From the IMG/VR virus record IMGVR_UViG_3300021505_000001, positions 62,001-126,000 of that record: DNA of 64,000 nt; one strand, 5' to 3'. Of this stretch, positions 15,448 to 24,737 are shown in pieces. Under the pieces are notes generated by a model. That model was not told the origin of the DNA. It did not search any database and was given only the letters and a program-made list of their open reading frames with translations. The position numbers were made by a program, and so were the translations under genes. The first letter of the stretch is position 1; every line of letters begins with the position of its first letter. This DNA comes from a virus.

Positions 15448-16296
15448 ATGTGTTTAGGACATGCAATAATTAATACTATTTCAGGAGCGCATTTTATAAC
15501 CTGTGTTAATTTTAACTATAATAAAAACAATCTTGATCAATATAAAGATAAAAAAATAATTATATATGAAGGGTTTGACAAATTACATGAAGCAGGTTGG
15601 CGTTTACCAGCTAATACATCAGCACACCCACTTGAAAAAGATCATGTTTGGATTTGTCCTGAATGTTATAAGGAGTGGCTTGAGAAAAAGACGAGTTACG
15701 GCAATTTATATTTAATATCAGACTTACACTTAGGTGATCCAAGACTTGATTTATTTTCAAGGGACTTGTATTTTAATTCTGTTGATGAAATGAACAATAC
15801 TATAATTAATAATATCAATGATATTGTTAGTATAAATGATGATTTACTGATTGTAGGTGATGTTTGTTATGATAGAGAATCCGTTTCTTTGTTAGATAGA
15901 ATAAATTGTAAAAAAAGGCATCTTATTATTGGTAACTATGATGAAAATAAACTTGATCTTCTTGAAGATAAGTTTTTAACAGTTAGACAGTATTTTTCAT
16001 TTGAAATTGAATATAAAGAAAATGATTATTTTGGTATATATGTAGCTCATAAACCTGTTGATATAATAAAAGCTAAAAACAATCCTCATATAGCAGAAAA
16101 GTTAGAATTCGGAATATGTGGACATATACACGCACTTTGGAAAGTCAAGAAATATCCTGTTCCAATGGTTAACGTTTCAGCAGATATTTGGAACTTTAAA
16201 CCTATTTCCTTTTCAAGACTAATGTGGCAATACAATGGAATAATTAACTATTATGATGAGAATGTTTTCTTTGAGGACTGTAAAAATTTAAAATAG
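15448..16296 (+). CDS. calcineurin-like metallophosphoesterase with N-terminal extension
   Basis: The phosphoesterase core starts near residue 87 with ISDLHLGD (metal ligands Asp92, His94). GDVCYD follows, then GNYDEN where the family normally has GNHD or GNHE, then GHIHALW near residue 224 and NVSADIWNF. The Tyr in place of the GNHD His removes a residue that normally assists the leaving group, so activity may be altered. The first 85 residues are a separate region ending WICPECYKEW, perhaps a metal-binding or protein-contact module. Substrates of such phage enzymes (nucleotides, RNA ends) are not predictable. Confidence 0.8.
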   Translation: MCLGHAIINTISGAHFITCVNFNYNKNNLDQYKDKKIIIYEGFDKLHEAGWRLPANTSAHPLEKDHVWICPECYKEWLEKKTSYGNLYLISDLHLGDPRLDLFSRDLYFNSVDEMNNTIINNINDIVSINDDLLIVGDVCYDRESVSLLDRINCKKRHLIIGNYDENKLDLLEDKFLTVRQYFSFEIEYKENDYFGIYVAHKPVDIIKAKNNPHIAEKLEFGICGHIHALWKVKKYPVPMVNVSADIWNFKPISFSRLMWQYNGIINYYDENVFFEDCKNLK

Positions 16297-16352
16297 GTAA
16301 TGAGATGATAAGAATGATATATACAGGAGTTATTTTTGTGGGAGGATAACCT

Positions 16353-16694
16353 ATGACACATGATGAGTACGTAGAAAGGTTAAAAGAATTAGGACAAGAA
16401 TATGATCGTAAGAAAGAACAATTGGATTTTGAGTTTGAAATAGAAAATAATCCTATTAAAGCATGTAAAATTTTAACCAACAAAATAAGTATATTAAACA
16501 AAAGAAATTCAGAATTATCATCTAAACTTATTGATTTAGAAAGAAAATTAGAACAAGCAAAGAAAGATACTATTTCTTCAGAAAGAAACTATTGTATATT
16601 TTTGTTCGAATCTATGTCTTTTTTGGATAGATTAAAATTTCTCTTCAATAAGAAGGTTGATTTTAATAAATTAAAAGTTTTGGAGTCTACATAA
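16353..16694 (+). CDS. coiled-coil hypothetical protein (113 aa)
   Basis: SD GTGGGAGG. Residues 1-30 and 40-75 are charged amphipathic helices with heptad-like spacing (SELSSKLIDLERKLEQAKKD). A more hydrophobic C-terminus follows (FLFESMSFLDRLKFLFNKK). No catalytic motif. Likely oligomeric, function unknown. Confidence 0.6.
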   Translation: MTHDEYVERLKELGQEYDRKKEQLDFEFEIENNPIKACKILTNKISILNKRNSELSSKLIDLERKLEQAKKDTISSERNYCIFLFESMSFLDRLKFLFNKKVDFNKLKVLEST

Positions 16695-16730
16695 TAAAAA
16701 GTAATTTGAGAAATTTTGTATTAACTTATT

Positions 16731-16803
16731 GCCTGGATGGTGGAACTGGTAGACACAAGGGACTTAAAATCCCTCGGCTTTTAATAGCTGTGTGGGTTCG
16801 ACA
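16731..16803 (+). tRNA. truncated tRNA-Leu (anticodon UAA), 3' end missing
   Basis: Acceptor 5' strand GCCTGGA, D-arm GTG...CAC with GGTAGA loop, anticodon stem AGGGA/TCCCT with loop CTTAAAA (anticodon TAA), a long type-II variable arm (CGGC...GCTG), and T-stem GTGGG with TTCGACA loop are all present. Downstream the T-stem complement (CCCAC) and the acceptor 3' strand (TCCAGGC) are absent, and the sequence runs into AAAGAGAATAGG. This is a tRNA remnant of about 73 bases that cannot fold fully. It would have read the common UUA codon. Confidence 0.8.
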
Positions 16804-16822
16804 AAAGAGAATAGGAAAATAA

Positions 16823-17035
16823 ATGAAATTAGATATAAAATATTTGAACATTGTTTGTAACGACCCCTGGTTAAAATGGAAAAAGGGTAGAAATAAAATC
16901 TTGAAAAATGCCCCTGATAAATTTAACAAATATATAGCAAAATCAATTATACAGTACCGATTGATTTTTGATACTAAAAACCTAAGAAAAACAGTTGGTG
17001 AATATCTATCAGAAGCTATAAGATTTAAATATTGA
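16823..17035 (+). CDS. small basic hypothetical protein (70 aa)
   Basis: Opens 20 bases after the tRNA remnant, with AGAGAATAGGAAAATAA as a weak leader. The product is basic and helical with several Trp/Lys residues (DPWLKWKKGRNKILKN). It could be an N-terminally rearranged gene created at the same junction that truncated the tRNA. No family recognised. Confidence 0.45.
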   Translation: MKLDIKYLNIVCNDPWLKWKKGRNKILKNAPDKFNKYIAKSIIQYRLIFDTKNLRKTVGEYLSEAIRFKY

Positions 17036-17073
17036 TTTTGTGTTTCTAAGGATATAAAAAGGAGGTAAGCAAA

Positions 17074-17250
17074 ATGATATTACCAAAAATAGCTATTTGT
17101 AAACCAGCAAAACATACAGGCAATTGGGTTTTTGACCTGAAACATATATTACATCGTTTAACTTTTGGTGTAATATTATTTGATCATGTTGAACCTGATG
17201 GAAGAACAAGTTTTGAACACCATAAAGATTTCATTATATATTATATATAA
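17074..17250 (+). CDS. small hypothetical protein (58 aa)
   Basis: AAAAAGGAGGTAAGCAAA precedes the ATG, the strongest SD in this stretch, and the frame runs 58 codons to TAA. The product has His and aromatic residues (HTGNWVFDLKHILHRL). No family recognised. The next gene starts 14 bases downstream. Confidence 0.55.
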   Translation: MILPKIAICKPAKHTGNWVFDLKHILHRLTFGVILFDHVEPDGRTSFEHHKDFIIYYI

Positions 17251-17263
17251 TGAGGGTAATATT

Positions 17264-17527
17264 ATGGATTACCGATTGTTAGAATTGATGTATAATGAGA
17301 AGAGAGGTATTACTACAAGGTATGGTCGGACGTATTATCCTATAAAATCAAGGTCATGTAAAAATTGTCATTTTGCAAATTACGATTCTCATTCCTTGTT
17401 GTTTAAAGGATGTGAGTTCTTTAATAAAGAAAAATCGAAAATTTGTATTCCTGTTAGAGATGATTCAATTATGTCAGAAATTCATGCTGATGATATTCGA
17501 GAGTATATTTATAAATATCTTTTATAG
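17264..17527 (+). CDS. Cys4-module hypothetical protein (87 aa)
   Basis: I start at ATG 17264 after GAGGGTAATATT, as the longer frame from 17180 would run through the previous gene. The centre holds SRSCKNCHFANYD, KGCEFFN and later ICIPV, i.e. CX2C...C...C spacing like that of the N-terminal module on both dUTPases (CKNC...C...VVDCP). Probably a small metal-binding protein. Its C-terminus is acidic and helical. Confidence 0.55.
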   Translation: MDYRLLELMYNEKRGITTRYGRTYYPIKSRSCKNCHFANYDSHSLLFKGCEFFNKEKSKICIPVRDDSIMSEIHADDIREYIYKYLL

Positions 17528-17554
17528 GATAAAATATTGTAGGAGTGGAATCTA

Positions 17555-17824
17555 ATGTTTAAAAAGTATGTTAAGAAGCCAACAATTGTTGAAGCAGTAC
17601 AATTTACTCATGATAACAAAGACCAAGTACTGAATTCTTTGACAGGTAATTTTATAGCTGACTTTGAAGATGGACAACCTGTACTCAAAGTTGTTACAAT
17701 TCATGGAGATACAGCTATTGTACGTCTTGGAGATTGGATTATAAAAGAGAAAACACCTGGGTTTTATTATCCTGTAAAGGATGATATTTTTAGGTTGATA
17801 TACAAGGAGAAGATTGATGTCTAA
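17555..17824 (+). CDS. conserved small phage protein (89 aa), GDWIIK type
   Basis: The layout KYVKKPTIVEAVQFT ... GDTAIVRLGDWIIKEKTPGFYYPVKDDIF matches a small beta-rich family very common in tailed phages (consensus PGDWIIKG..GE.Y.CKPDIF). No function has been established. Good SD (GTAGGAGTGG). Overlaps the following gene by 8 bases. Confidence 0.75.
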   Translation: MFKKYVKKPTIVEAVQFTHDNKDQVLNSLTGNFIADFEDGQPVLKVVTIHGDTAIVRLGDWIIKEKTPGFYYPVKDDIFRLIYKEKIDV

Positions 17825-18041
17825 TGAACAACTATCTCAATTGGAAATAGAATCTGCGGTAATTAAGTGTATTCAAGAATATGTTTATCCAAATGATACA
17901 GAGGAACTATATAATAGTGTTGCCAATATCTCAGATATAATCAGTAGACTACTTTTAATTATGTTTGAGAAAAACTTGATTAATATAAAAGATATTGAAT
18001 TTGTAATAGACAATAAGATAAAAGGAGGAAAAAGTAGTTAA
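17817..18041 (+). CDS. small acidic helical protein (74 aa)
   Basis: ATG at 17817, 7 bases after AAGGAGAAG, within the end of the previous gene. The product is acidic and helical (QLEIESAVIKCIQEYVYPND, SDIISRLLLIMFEKN) and ends in a GGKSS tail. No recognised family. Confidence 0.5.
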   Translation: MSNEQLSQLEIESAVIKCIQEYVYPNDTEELYNSVANISDIISRLLLIMFEKNLINIKDIEFVIDNKIKGGKSS

Positions 18042-18123
18042 TTTATTTAAATTGGTATTAGGCGAAGTTGTTATGACTTGTAATTATTTTAGTTAGTAGA
18101 TAAGAAATTGAAGGAAATTAATT

Positions 18124-18324
18124 ATGGAATGGTTTTTACTTTTTTATTTATTGCCTGTAATAATAACATGTTGTATTTATTTTTATATGGTGTATAATAC
18201 TAAGTGTGTTAAACATCTTTTTGGTTGGATATTATGTTTTTGTCCGATTTTAAACTTGTTTTGGTTTTTGCTTCTTATTTGTATGATTTCTTATTTGTTT
18301 AAAATGTCAAGAACAAAGAACTAA
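18124..18324 (+). CDS. small two-helix membrane protein (66 aa)
   Basis: Two hydrophobic segments (about 4-24 and 33-58) joined by a short basic turn (NTKCVKHLFG), with a basic tail. SD GAAGGAAATTAATT. The shape could suit a class II holin or antiholin, but it lies far from the lysis cassette and upstream of two unrelated small genes. Membrane location is the only firm statement. Confidence 0.55.
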   Translation: MEWFLLFYLLPVIITCCIYFYMVYNTKCVKHLFGWILCFCPILNLFWFLLLICMISYLFKMSRTKN

Positions 18325-18336
18325 TTGGAGTGTATT

Positions 18337-18600
18337 ATGTTTGATTTTCTGAAGTGTTTTTTCCATATACATAAGTGGAAATATGTTTATGAAGTATTTG
18401 ATGGGATATTCCTTGGAGAATATAATCCTCAGTTTGTTAAGAAGTTTAGAATCTGTGAAAAATGTGGTGTAGCTCAGAGACGTGAAATGTTATATGAAGG
18501 TGTCTTTTGGGATACTTTATCTGTAACTGAAATAAAACTTCTAAAAAAGAAGATTAAAGATAAAGGGAATTATTATATTATCTTAAATAAGTTTGATTGA
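18337..18600 (+). CDS. HIHKW/CEKCG small zinc-binding-like protein, copy A (87 aa)
   Basis: I start at ATG 18337 after TTGGAGTG. Contains HIHKWKYVYEVFD and RICEKCGVAQ, a likely His2Cys2-type metal site. A near-identical paralog follows 9 bases later. The same layout (HKW.YVY ... R.C.KCG...) is familiar from small phage proteins of unknown function. Confidence 0.65.
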   Translation: MFDFLKCFFHIHKWKYVYEVFDGIFLGEYNPQFVKKFRICEKCGVAQRREMLYEGVFWDTLSVTEIKLLKKKIKDKGNYYIILNKFD

Positions 18601-18609
18601 GAGAAAGAT

Positions 18610-18876
18610 ATGTCTGTATTTAACTTTTTAAAGCGTTTTCATATACATAAGTGGAAATATGTATATGATGTGTTTGATGATAAATTCCTTGGGGAGACTT
18701 GTCCACAATTTGTTAAGAAGTTTAGAATCTGCGAAAAATGTGGTGTAGCTCAAGAATATCAAGTAGTTCCAAAAGAGGGTACTTATAATGAATTATCTAT
18801 ATTTAAGACTGTTATATTGAAACGGAAGATAGAGGATATGGGAGATTACTATGTTCTTAAAAGAAGTTTTAGATAG
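18610..18876 (+). CDS. HIHKW/CEKCG small zinc-binding-like protein, copy B (88 aa)
   Basis: Tandem paralog of the gene at 18337. The conserved blocks are HIHKWKYVYDVFD, FVKKFRICEKCGVAQ and a C-terminal KRKIEDMGDYYVL. The C-terminal thirds have diverged more than the metal-site half. That points to an older local duplication with the putative zinc site kept under selection. Confidence 0.65.
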   Translation: MSVFNFLKRFHIHKWKYVYDVFDDKFLGETCPQFVKKFRICEKCGVAQEYQVVPKEGTYNELSIFKTVILKRKIEDMGDYYVLKRSFR

Positions 18877-18943
18877 TTTAGAAAAGAAAAAATCCTATAA
18901 AAAGTGTTCCTAAAATACTTAATTATAAATAAGGAGTTGTTAT

Positions 18944-19786
18944 ATGTTTTGCTTACATCATAGAGATCATGATGGGTTTTGTTCTGCAGCAATAGTTAAC
19001 TATAAATATTCGAGATGCAGATTTAAGGATATTAACTATGGGGAGGAGATTGATTTTGAAAGTTTAATTAAACCAAACGAGATTACTTTTATAGTTGATT
19101 TTTCTTTAGAAACAGAGGAGAGTTGGAAACGACTATTAAAGGTAACCAAAAATGTAATTTGGATAGATCATCATAAGTCAATTTTAAAGTATAATGATGT
19201 GGCAGGTCATTTAGAGGGTGTACGTAAAGTCGGAAATTTAGTTTCGGCTTGTTTTTTAACTTGGAAGTTTTTATTTCCCGACCAAGAAGTACCTGAAATA
19301 GTTAAACTAATTAGTGATTTTGATACATGGACTTTCAAATATGGTGATAAGACTTGGCATTGTTTTTATGGATTATACACTGAGAATTATACAAATCCTA
19401 AAGCTAAAGTTTGGGAAATATGTTTTGATAGCAACGAGCCTATTAAGTCAATTATAGATAAAGGAAAAATAGCAAAACAAGCTATAGGGTCTTTATATAG
19501 AGAATGTTTATCTCCTAATAAGTTTTTTGTTAACTTAGAAGGGTATAAAGGTATCTGTATCAATTATATGAGGTGTAATTCAAGTATATTTAGTACTGCG
19601 AAAGAAGATTTTGATATTATGATACCTTTCTATTATAATGGAAGTAAATGGATTTTTTCTCTATATGCAGGAGATAAGGATATCGATGTCAGTAAGATAG
19701 CTGAAAAATTTGGTGGTGGAGGACACAAAGGAGCGGCTGGTTTCAAATTAGATAATATTCAAGACTTCTTAAAGTATAAAATTTAA
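18944..19786 (+). CDS. DHH-family phosphoesterase (NrnA/RecJ-like)
   Basis: Hydrolyses phosphodiesters in short oligonucleotides or related substrates with two metal ions. Motif I is HHRDHDGFCSA (Asp8, His9, Asp10), motif II VDFS, motif III IDHHKS (about 72-77), motif IV SDFDTW, and the C-terminal DHHA1 motif GGGGHKGAAGF (about 257-267). The layout and 280-residue length fit NrnA-type nanoRNases or short archaeal-type DHH enzymes rather than full RecJ. It may recycle nucleotides from degraded host RNA or DNA. SD AAGGAG. Confidence 0.88.
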   Translation: MFCLHHRDHDGFCSAAIVNYKYSRCRFKDINYGEEIDFESLIKPNEITFIVDFSLETEESWKRLLKVTKNVIWIDHHKSILKYNDVAGHLEGVRKVGNLVSACFLTWKFLFPDQEVPEIVKLISDFDTWTFKYGDKTWHCFYGLYTENYTNPKAKVWEICFDSNEPIKSIIDKGKIAKQAIGSLYRECLSPNKFFVNLEGYKGICINYMRCNSSIFSTAKEDFDIMIPFYYNGSKWIFSLYAGDKDIDVSKIAEKFGGGGHKGAAGFKLDNIQDFLKYKI

Positions 19787-19798
19787 GAGGTAGAAACA

Positions 19799-19954
19799 AT
19801 GAAAAATAATCATATAGAATCAGAGTATCAAAAAATATCACATGAACAAATAGATATACTTTATCAGTTTGTATCAAATTTATTAAACAATATCAAAGAT
19901 TTAGATACAGATTTTTCTAAGACAGTAGATCAGAACTTTTGGAAGTTGATATAA
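19799..19954 (+). CDS. small hypothetical protein (51 aa)
   Basis: GAGGTAGAAACA leads an ATG and 51 codons to TAA, filling the space between the DHH and thymidylate kinase genes. The product is acidic and helical (YQFVSNLLNNIKDLDTDF). Family unknown. Confidence 0.5.
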   Translation: MKNNHIESEYQKISHEQIDILYQFVSNLLNNIKDLDTDFSKTVDQNFWKLI

Positions 19955-19985
19955 AATTTTATTCGTAGGAGATTAAACAGAAAAG

Positions 19986-20714
19986 ATGGAAACTAAACAT
20001 TTTAAATGGATAGTTTTTGAAGGGTGTGAAGGTTCAGGAAAAACAACTTTAGCAAGAAAGCTTACTAAGTATATTATATCAGAGAATAAACAAAAATTTG
20101 TTCAATTAACATCGGAACCTTGTTTGGATGTAGATACTGAAATAGAGAAAGGAATACCAGAGGAAGCGGTTAGATTTCTTAATACAGGCTATAGAAAAAG
20201 GTTCCGAGAAATGATAAAATTTTCTGATGATTTAACTGCTATCAAAAGACTTTCATTATTTTTAGAGGATAGAACAGAGCTTTATTTTCTTTTTAAATCG
20301 TTTTCAAAAGATACTATAGTAATACAAGATAGATGTTATATATCTACTTTGGCATATCAACAGGTGTATCTTGGTTTTTCCCCTAAAGATTTAATAAAAA
20401 TTAATTTTAGGTTATTTAATGATACTTATAATATCAGGCCTGATTTGATCCTATACTTACATGCAAGTCCTGAAATAGCTATTAGTAGATTAAAGAATAG
20501 AGATAATGATTATATGGATAGAGAGGCAAAAAAATATATAAAAGCAATTTATAAGAATTACTACAAGTTTTTTATTAAGAATAAGATATTTAGTTTAGAC
20601 CCTTTTCTAAAAAATAATACTATAATTGAGGTTATAGATACAGATAAAAAAACTAAAGATGAGGTTTTTGATTTAGTTAAATCAAAAGTGGTTGCTAACA
20701 TTGAATGTAATTAA
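19986..20714 (+). CDS. tmk: thymidylate kinase
   Basis: Phosphorylates dTMP to dTDP. The P-loop GCEGSGKTT is at about residues 13-21. The dTMP-site motif appears as QDRCYISTLAYQ (family DRY/DRF), and the LID region is RLKNRDNDYMDREAKKY. At 242 aa it is slightly longer than bacterial Tmk, owing to an insert around residues 50-85. A deoxynucleoside monophosphate kinase with broader specificity is possible. It ends the + operon before a bidirectional terminator. Confidence 0.85.
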   Translation: METKHFKWIVFEGCEGSGKTTLARKLTKYIISENKQKFVQLTSEPCLDVDTEIEKGIPEEAVRFLNTGYRKRFREMIKFSDDLTAIKRLSLFLEDRTELYFLFKSFSKDTIVIQDRCYISTLAYQQVYLGFSPKDLIKINFRLFNDTYNIRPDLILYLHASPEIAISRLKNRDNDYMDREAKKYIKAIYKNYYKFFIKNKIFSLDPFLKNNTIIEVIDTDKKTKDEVFDLVKSKVVANIECN

Positions 20715-20773
20715 CAAAGAAGAGTTTGTGTGTGAAATATAATTATATCTATATGCTTCTCTTGCCAACAATA

Positions 20774-20805
20774 AAAAAAGGGTTACCATTTGGTAAACCC
20801 TTTTT
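20774..20805. terminator. bidirectional terminator between tmk and the holin-like gene
   Basis: AAAAAGGGTTACC and GGTAAACCCTTTTT form a stem with one bulged A and a 4-base loop, with A-run on the left and T-run on the right. It serves both convergent operons. Confidence 0.75.
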
Positions 20806-20831
20806 AAAATGTTCCAATATAATAATCTTTA

Positions 20832-21467
20832 TTAAGATTTGAATTTTTTATCTGTAACTCCTTCGGTAAACTTCTCTATATGTCTTGATGCAAACCACCA
20901 CCCAATTACTACTAAAAATAACTGTAATATAACTGTTATTATAGTAGAAAATAATTCTTGAGCATATTCTGCTGTAAATATTTGTACTTTCATTGTTTCC
21001 ATAATATAATAACATTTATATGTCAACCAAGTTACTATAGCTAATTCAAATAGAGTAACTCCTGGCCTAATAAAAGCCTTTAAAAAATCGACAAAAGCAA
21101 ATAATACCAGTATTAGACAGGCTGTAGGTTTAGTTATATAAGACAAGCGTCCTTCAACATTCATAAGATACTTTATATAATTGGATTTAAATAAATAAGT
21201 GTCTGCTTGTTTGATAGATTCTTTAAAAGCTTCACTTTCTACTACCTGTTCTTGTCCATCATAGGTAGCTTGAGTTATTTTTAAATTAGCTTCAGCTTCT
21301 TTAAGCATGGCTTCAGCTTCTTTATCAACCATAGTTTCTTCGTGTTTAAATTTTAGCTTTTTTTCTTTAAGTTCTATTTTCTTCATTTTATAGTTAACAA
21401 TAGCAGTGGTTATACTTCCAGCTATACCTGAAACTATTGATATTATTCCAGAAATAGGCTCAAACAT
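20832..21467 (-). CDS. holin-like membrane protein (3-TM holin type)
   Basis: The N-terminus has a hydrophobic glycine-rich helix (ISGIISIVSGIAGSITTAI). A long charged coiled coil (about 28-75) follows, then two further membrane segments (about 113-130 and 175-200) ending WWFASRHIEK. This order and the WF..R..EK end resemble three-TM holins of large phages and gene transfer agents. As the last gene of the lysis cassette it probably controls the timing of membrane permeabilisation. SD AAAAGGAG. The family call rests on topology and the C-terminal motif. Confidence 0.6.
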   Translation of the reverse strand: MFEPISGIISIVSGIAGSITTAIVNYKMKKIELKEKKLKFKHEETMVDKEAEAMLKEAEANLKITQATYDGQEQVVESEAFKESIKQADTYLFKSNYIKYLMNVEGRLSYITKPTACLILVLFAFVDFLKAFIRPGVTLFELAIVTWLTYKCYYIMETMKVQIFTAEYAQELFSTIITVILQLFLVVIGWWFASRHIEKFTEGVTDKKFKS

Positions 21468-21479
21468 AATAAACTCCTT

Positions 21480-21824
21480 TTATAAATTTGTTGAAATTAT
21501 TGAATTTTTCCTACCAATATTGTGAAAGAAAGTCCAATCATAAAACTTCCATCTGACAGTTGGTAATAACAAACTTTGTTCCTTGTTTTCAATTATAATA
21601 AATCGTGGGCTGATAGATGTAATTACTCCTTCAAATTCGTTAACTGTAACTTTCCTTCCAAGACATACATATTTATTTGATCTAAATTCAAAATAAGCAA
21701 AGATGTTTTCTGTTAAAGTCTTGAAAACTAAACAGATAAATAATATAAGAATAATCTTTATAGTTAAAAACAATATAGCTGAATCTAATGAATTAACTAT
21801 CTGATTTATTTGGTTTATTGGCAT
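21480..21824 (-). CDS. small membrane protein with beta-domain, lysis cassette
   Basis: I choose the start at 21824 (SD GGAG six bases upstream) over 21845. It has one membrane helix (about residues 11-35), then SNKYVCLGRKVTVNEFEGVI and RFIIIENKEQSLLLPTVRW, a short beta-barrel like the one after the pore helix in MscS-type proteins. The first 32 bases overlap the DUF5675 gene. It could be an accessory to lysis or a spanin-like part. Function is not established. Confidence 0.6.
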   Translation of the reverse strand: MPINQINQIVNSLDSAILFLTIKIILILFICLVFKTLTENIFAYFEFRSNKYVCLGRKVTVNEFEGVITSISPRFIIIENKEQSLLLPTVRWKFYDWTFFHNIGRKNSIISTNL

Positions 21825-22269
21825 ACCAATCTCCATACTTCTCATAACCTGTTGAATCTAAAATATTTATCTCTTCTGCTTTCCATTGAGTAACTTCTAT
21901 TAATTTTCTAAGTGTTGGTGTAGAGGATAAGACAGCATTTTGTCCATACAATTTACCAAAATACTTACCTACCAAGATACATCCTTCTACATTAGTTTTA
22001 TAGCCTTTCCTGGTATCTCCTGCAAGGTTACCATTATGAATTAGTACCCACTTTCTATCAGGAACATCTAATAAGTGGTAACATTTTCTACGTCCTCTGA
22101 ATAAATGTCGTTCTAATTTATAGATACCTGGTGGTATACAAGAATAGTTTGGTTTGTTGTCATCCCAAGGTAGTTCTAAAGTATAACAAAAGAATCCATC
22201 ATTTATTAAAAGCAATCCTTTTGTTCCCTGTTCTGAACTTGAAAGTCTTATTAATTTTAATTTATACAT
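21793..22269 (-). CDS. DUF5675-family protein, putative lysis-associated enzyme
   Basis: The family layout is clear: LKLIRLSSSEQGTKGLLLIN, GFFCYTLELPW, CIPPGIYKL, WVLIHNGNLAGDTRKGY, GCILVGKYFG, AVLSSTPTLRKLIE. DUF5675 proteins have a conserved His (here IHNGN) and Cys/Asp residues and often sit next to phage holins. A cell-wall-degrading role is suspected but I know of no proof. It is the first gene of the - strand lysis operon, with a variant late motif 42 bases upstream. Confidence 0.8.
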   Translation of the reverse strand: MYKLKLIRLSSSEQGTKGLLLINDGFFCYTLELPWDDNKPNYSCIPPGIYKLERHLFRGRRKCYHLLDVPDRKWVLIHNGNLAGDTRKGYKTNVEGCILVGKYFGKLYGQNAVLSSTPTLRKLIEVTQWKAEEINILDSTGYEKYGDWYANKPNKSDS

Positions 22270-22311
22270 AATATTTTCTCTCTTAAATTAGATTTTATTT
22301 TCTTTTATTTA

Positions 22312-22320
22312 TATGTTTTA
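22312..22320 (-). promoter_or_regulatory. variant late motif before the lysis cassette
   Basis: On the - strand TAAAACATA followed by TAAATAAAAG, one base off the motif seen before the virion operons, 42 bases upstream of the DUF5675 start. Position and A-rich flank fit the pattern. Confidence 0.4.
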
Positions 22321-22330
22321 TTATATATAC

Positions 22331-22359
22331 TTGTTAAAATTGAATATTATTTGTATATT
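22331..22359 (+). promoter_or_regulatory. sigma-70-like promoter upstream of ligA
   Basis: TTGTTA (22331-22336), 17 bases, TATATT (22354-22359), in the divergent 193-base region 22270-22462. The rest of this region is AT-rich, with repeated TAACTATAATAATTGA and TTAATTATAATAATTA segments that may be further promoter or operator elements. Confidence 0.35.
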
Positions 22360-22459
22360 TAATTTGAAAAGGAATTTTAACTATAATAATTGAATTTATT
22401 TAGTTATTACAGTTAATTATAATAATTACTTCATGTTTAAGTTTAACTAAATTGTTTAA

Positions 22460-24451
<1,992 letters not shown>

Positions 24452-24664
24452 ATGCTTAAAAATAAAAGGATTTTAGTTGCTTGTGAAAGAGTTGTTAATA
24501 TAGGTAATTATGAATCAGTTAGATTTAGGGCATCTGTTGAAGGAGAGATACCAGATAATTCTGATATTAAGAAGGAATTTGATAAGGGATGGCTTATTGT
24601 TGAGAATGAAATTAACAAGAAAGTTAAAGAGATAGAAAAAGAGATGGGGATAGATTATAGTTGA
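24452..24664 (+). CDS. conserved small phage protein (70 aa)
   Basis: Begins on the base after the ligA stop (AAGGAGATATAAATG), so translation is coupled. VNIGNYESVRFRASVEGEIP, then an acidic helix ending KEIEKEMGI, matches a small family I recall from many tailed phages (NLGNYES...A.VE.P). Function unknown. Confidence 0.7.
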   Translation: MLKNKRILVACERVVNIGNYESVRFRASVEGEIPDNSDIKKEFDKGWLIVENEINKKVKEIEKEMGIDYS

Positions 24665-24694
24665 AATAGGTTATATTAAAATAATAATTTTTTA

Positions 24695-24737
24695 TACTGT
24701 TTAGAATAACTAATAATTGTTCTAAGCAGTATTTTTT
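24695..24737 (+). terminator. terminator after the ligA operon
   Basis: TACTGTTTAGAA (24695-24706) pairs with TTCTAAGCAGTA (24720-24731), one G-T pair, then six Ts. It lies between convergent operons and overlaps the end of the - strand gene at 24736. Confidence 0.75.

Noticed and set aside
16803-16819. Use of the 17-base match between the tRNA junction and the thyA tail as proof of recombination
   Set aside because: In AT-rich DNA of this length a few 17-base matches are expected by chance, so I keep it as a hint only.
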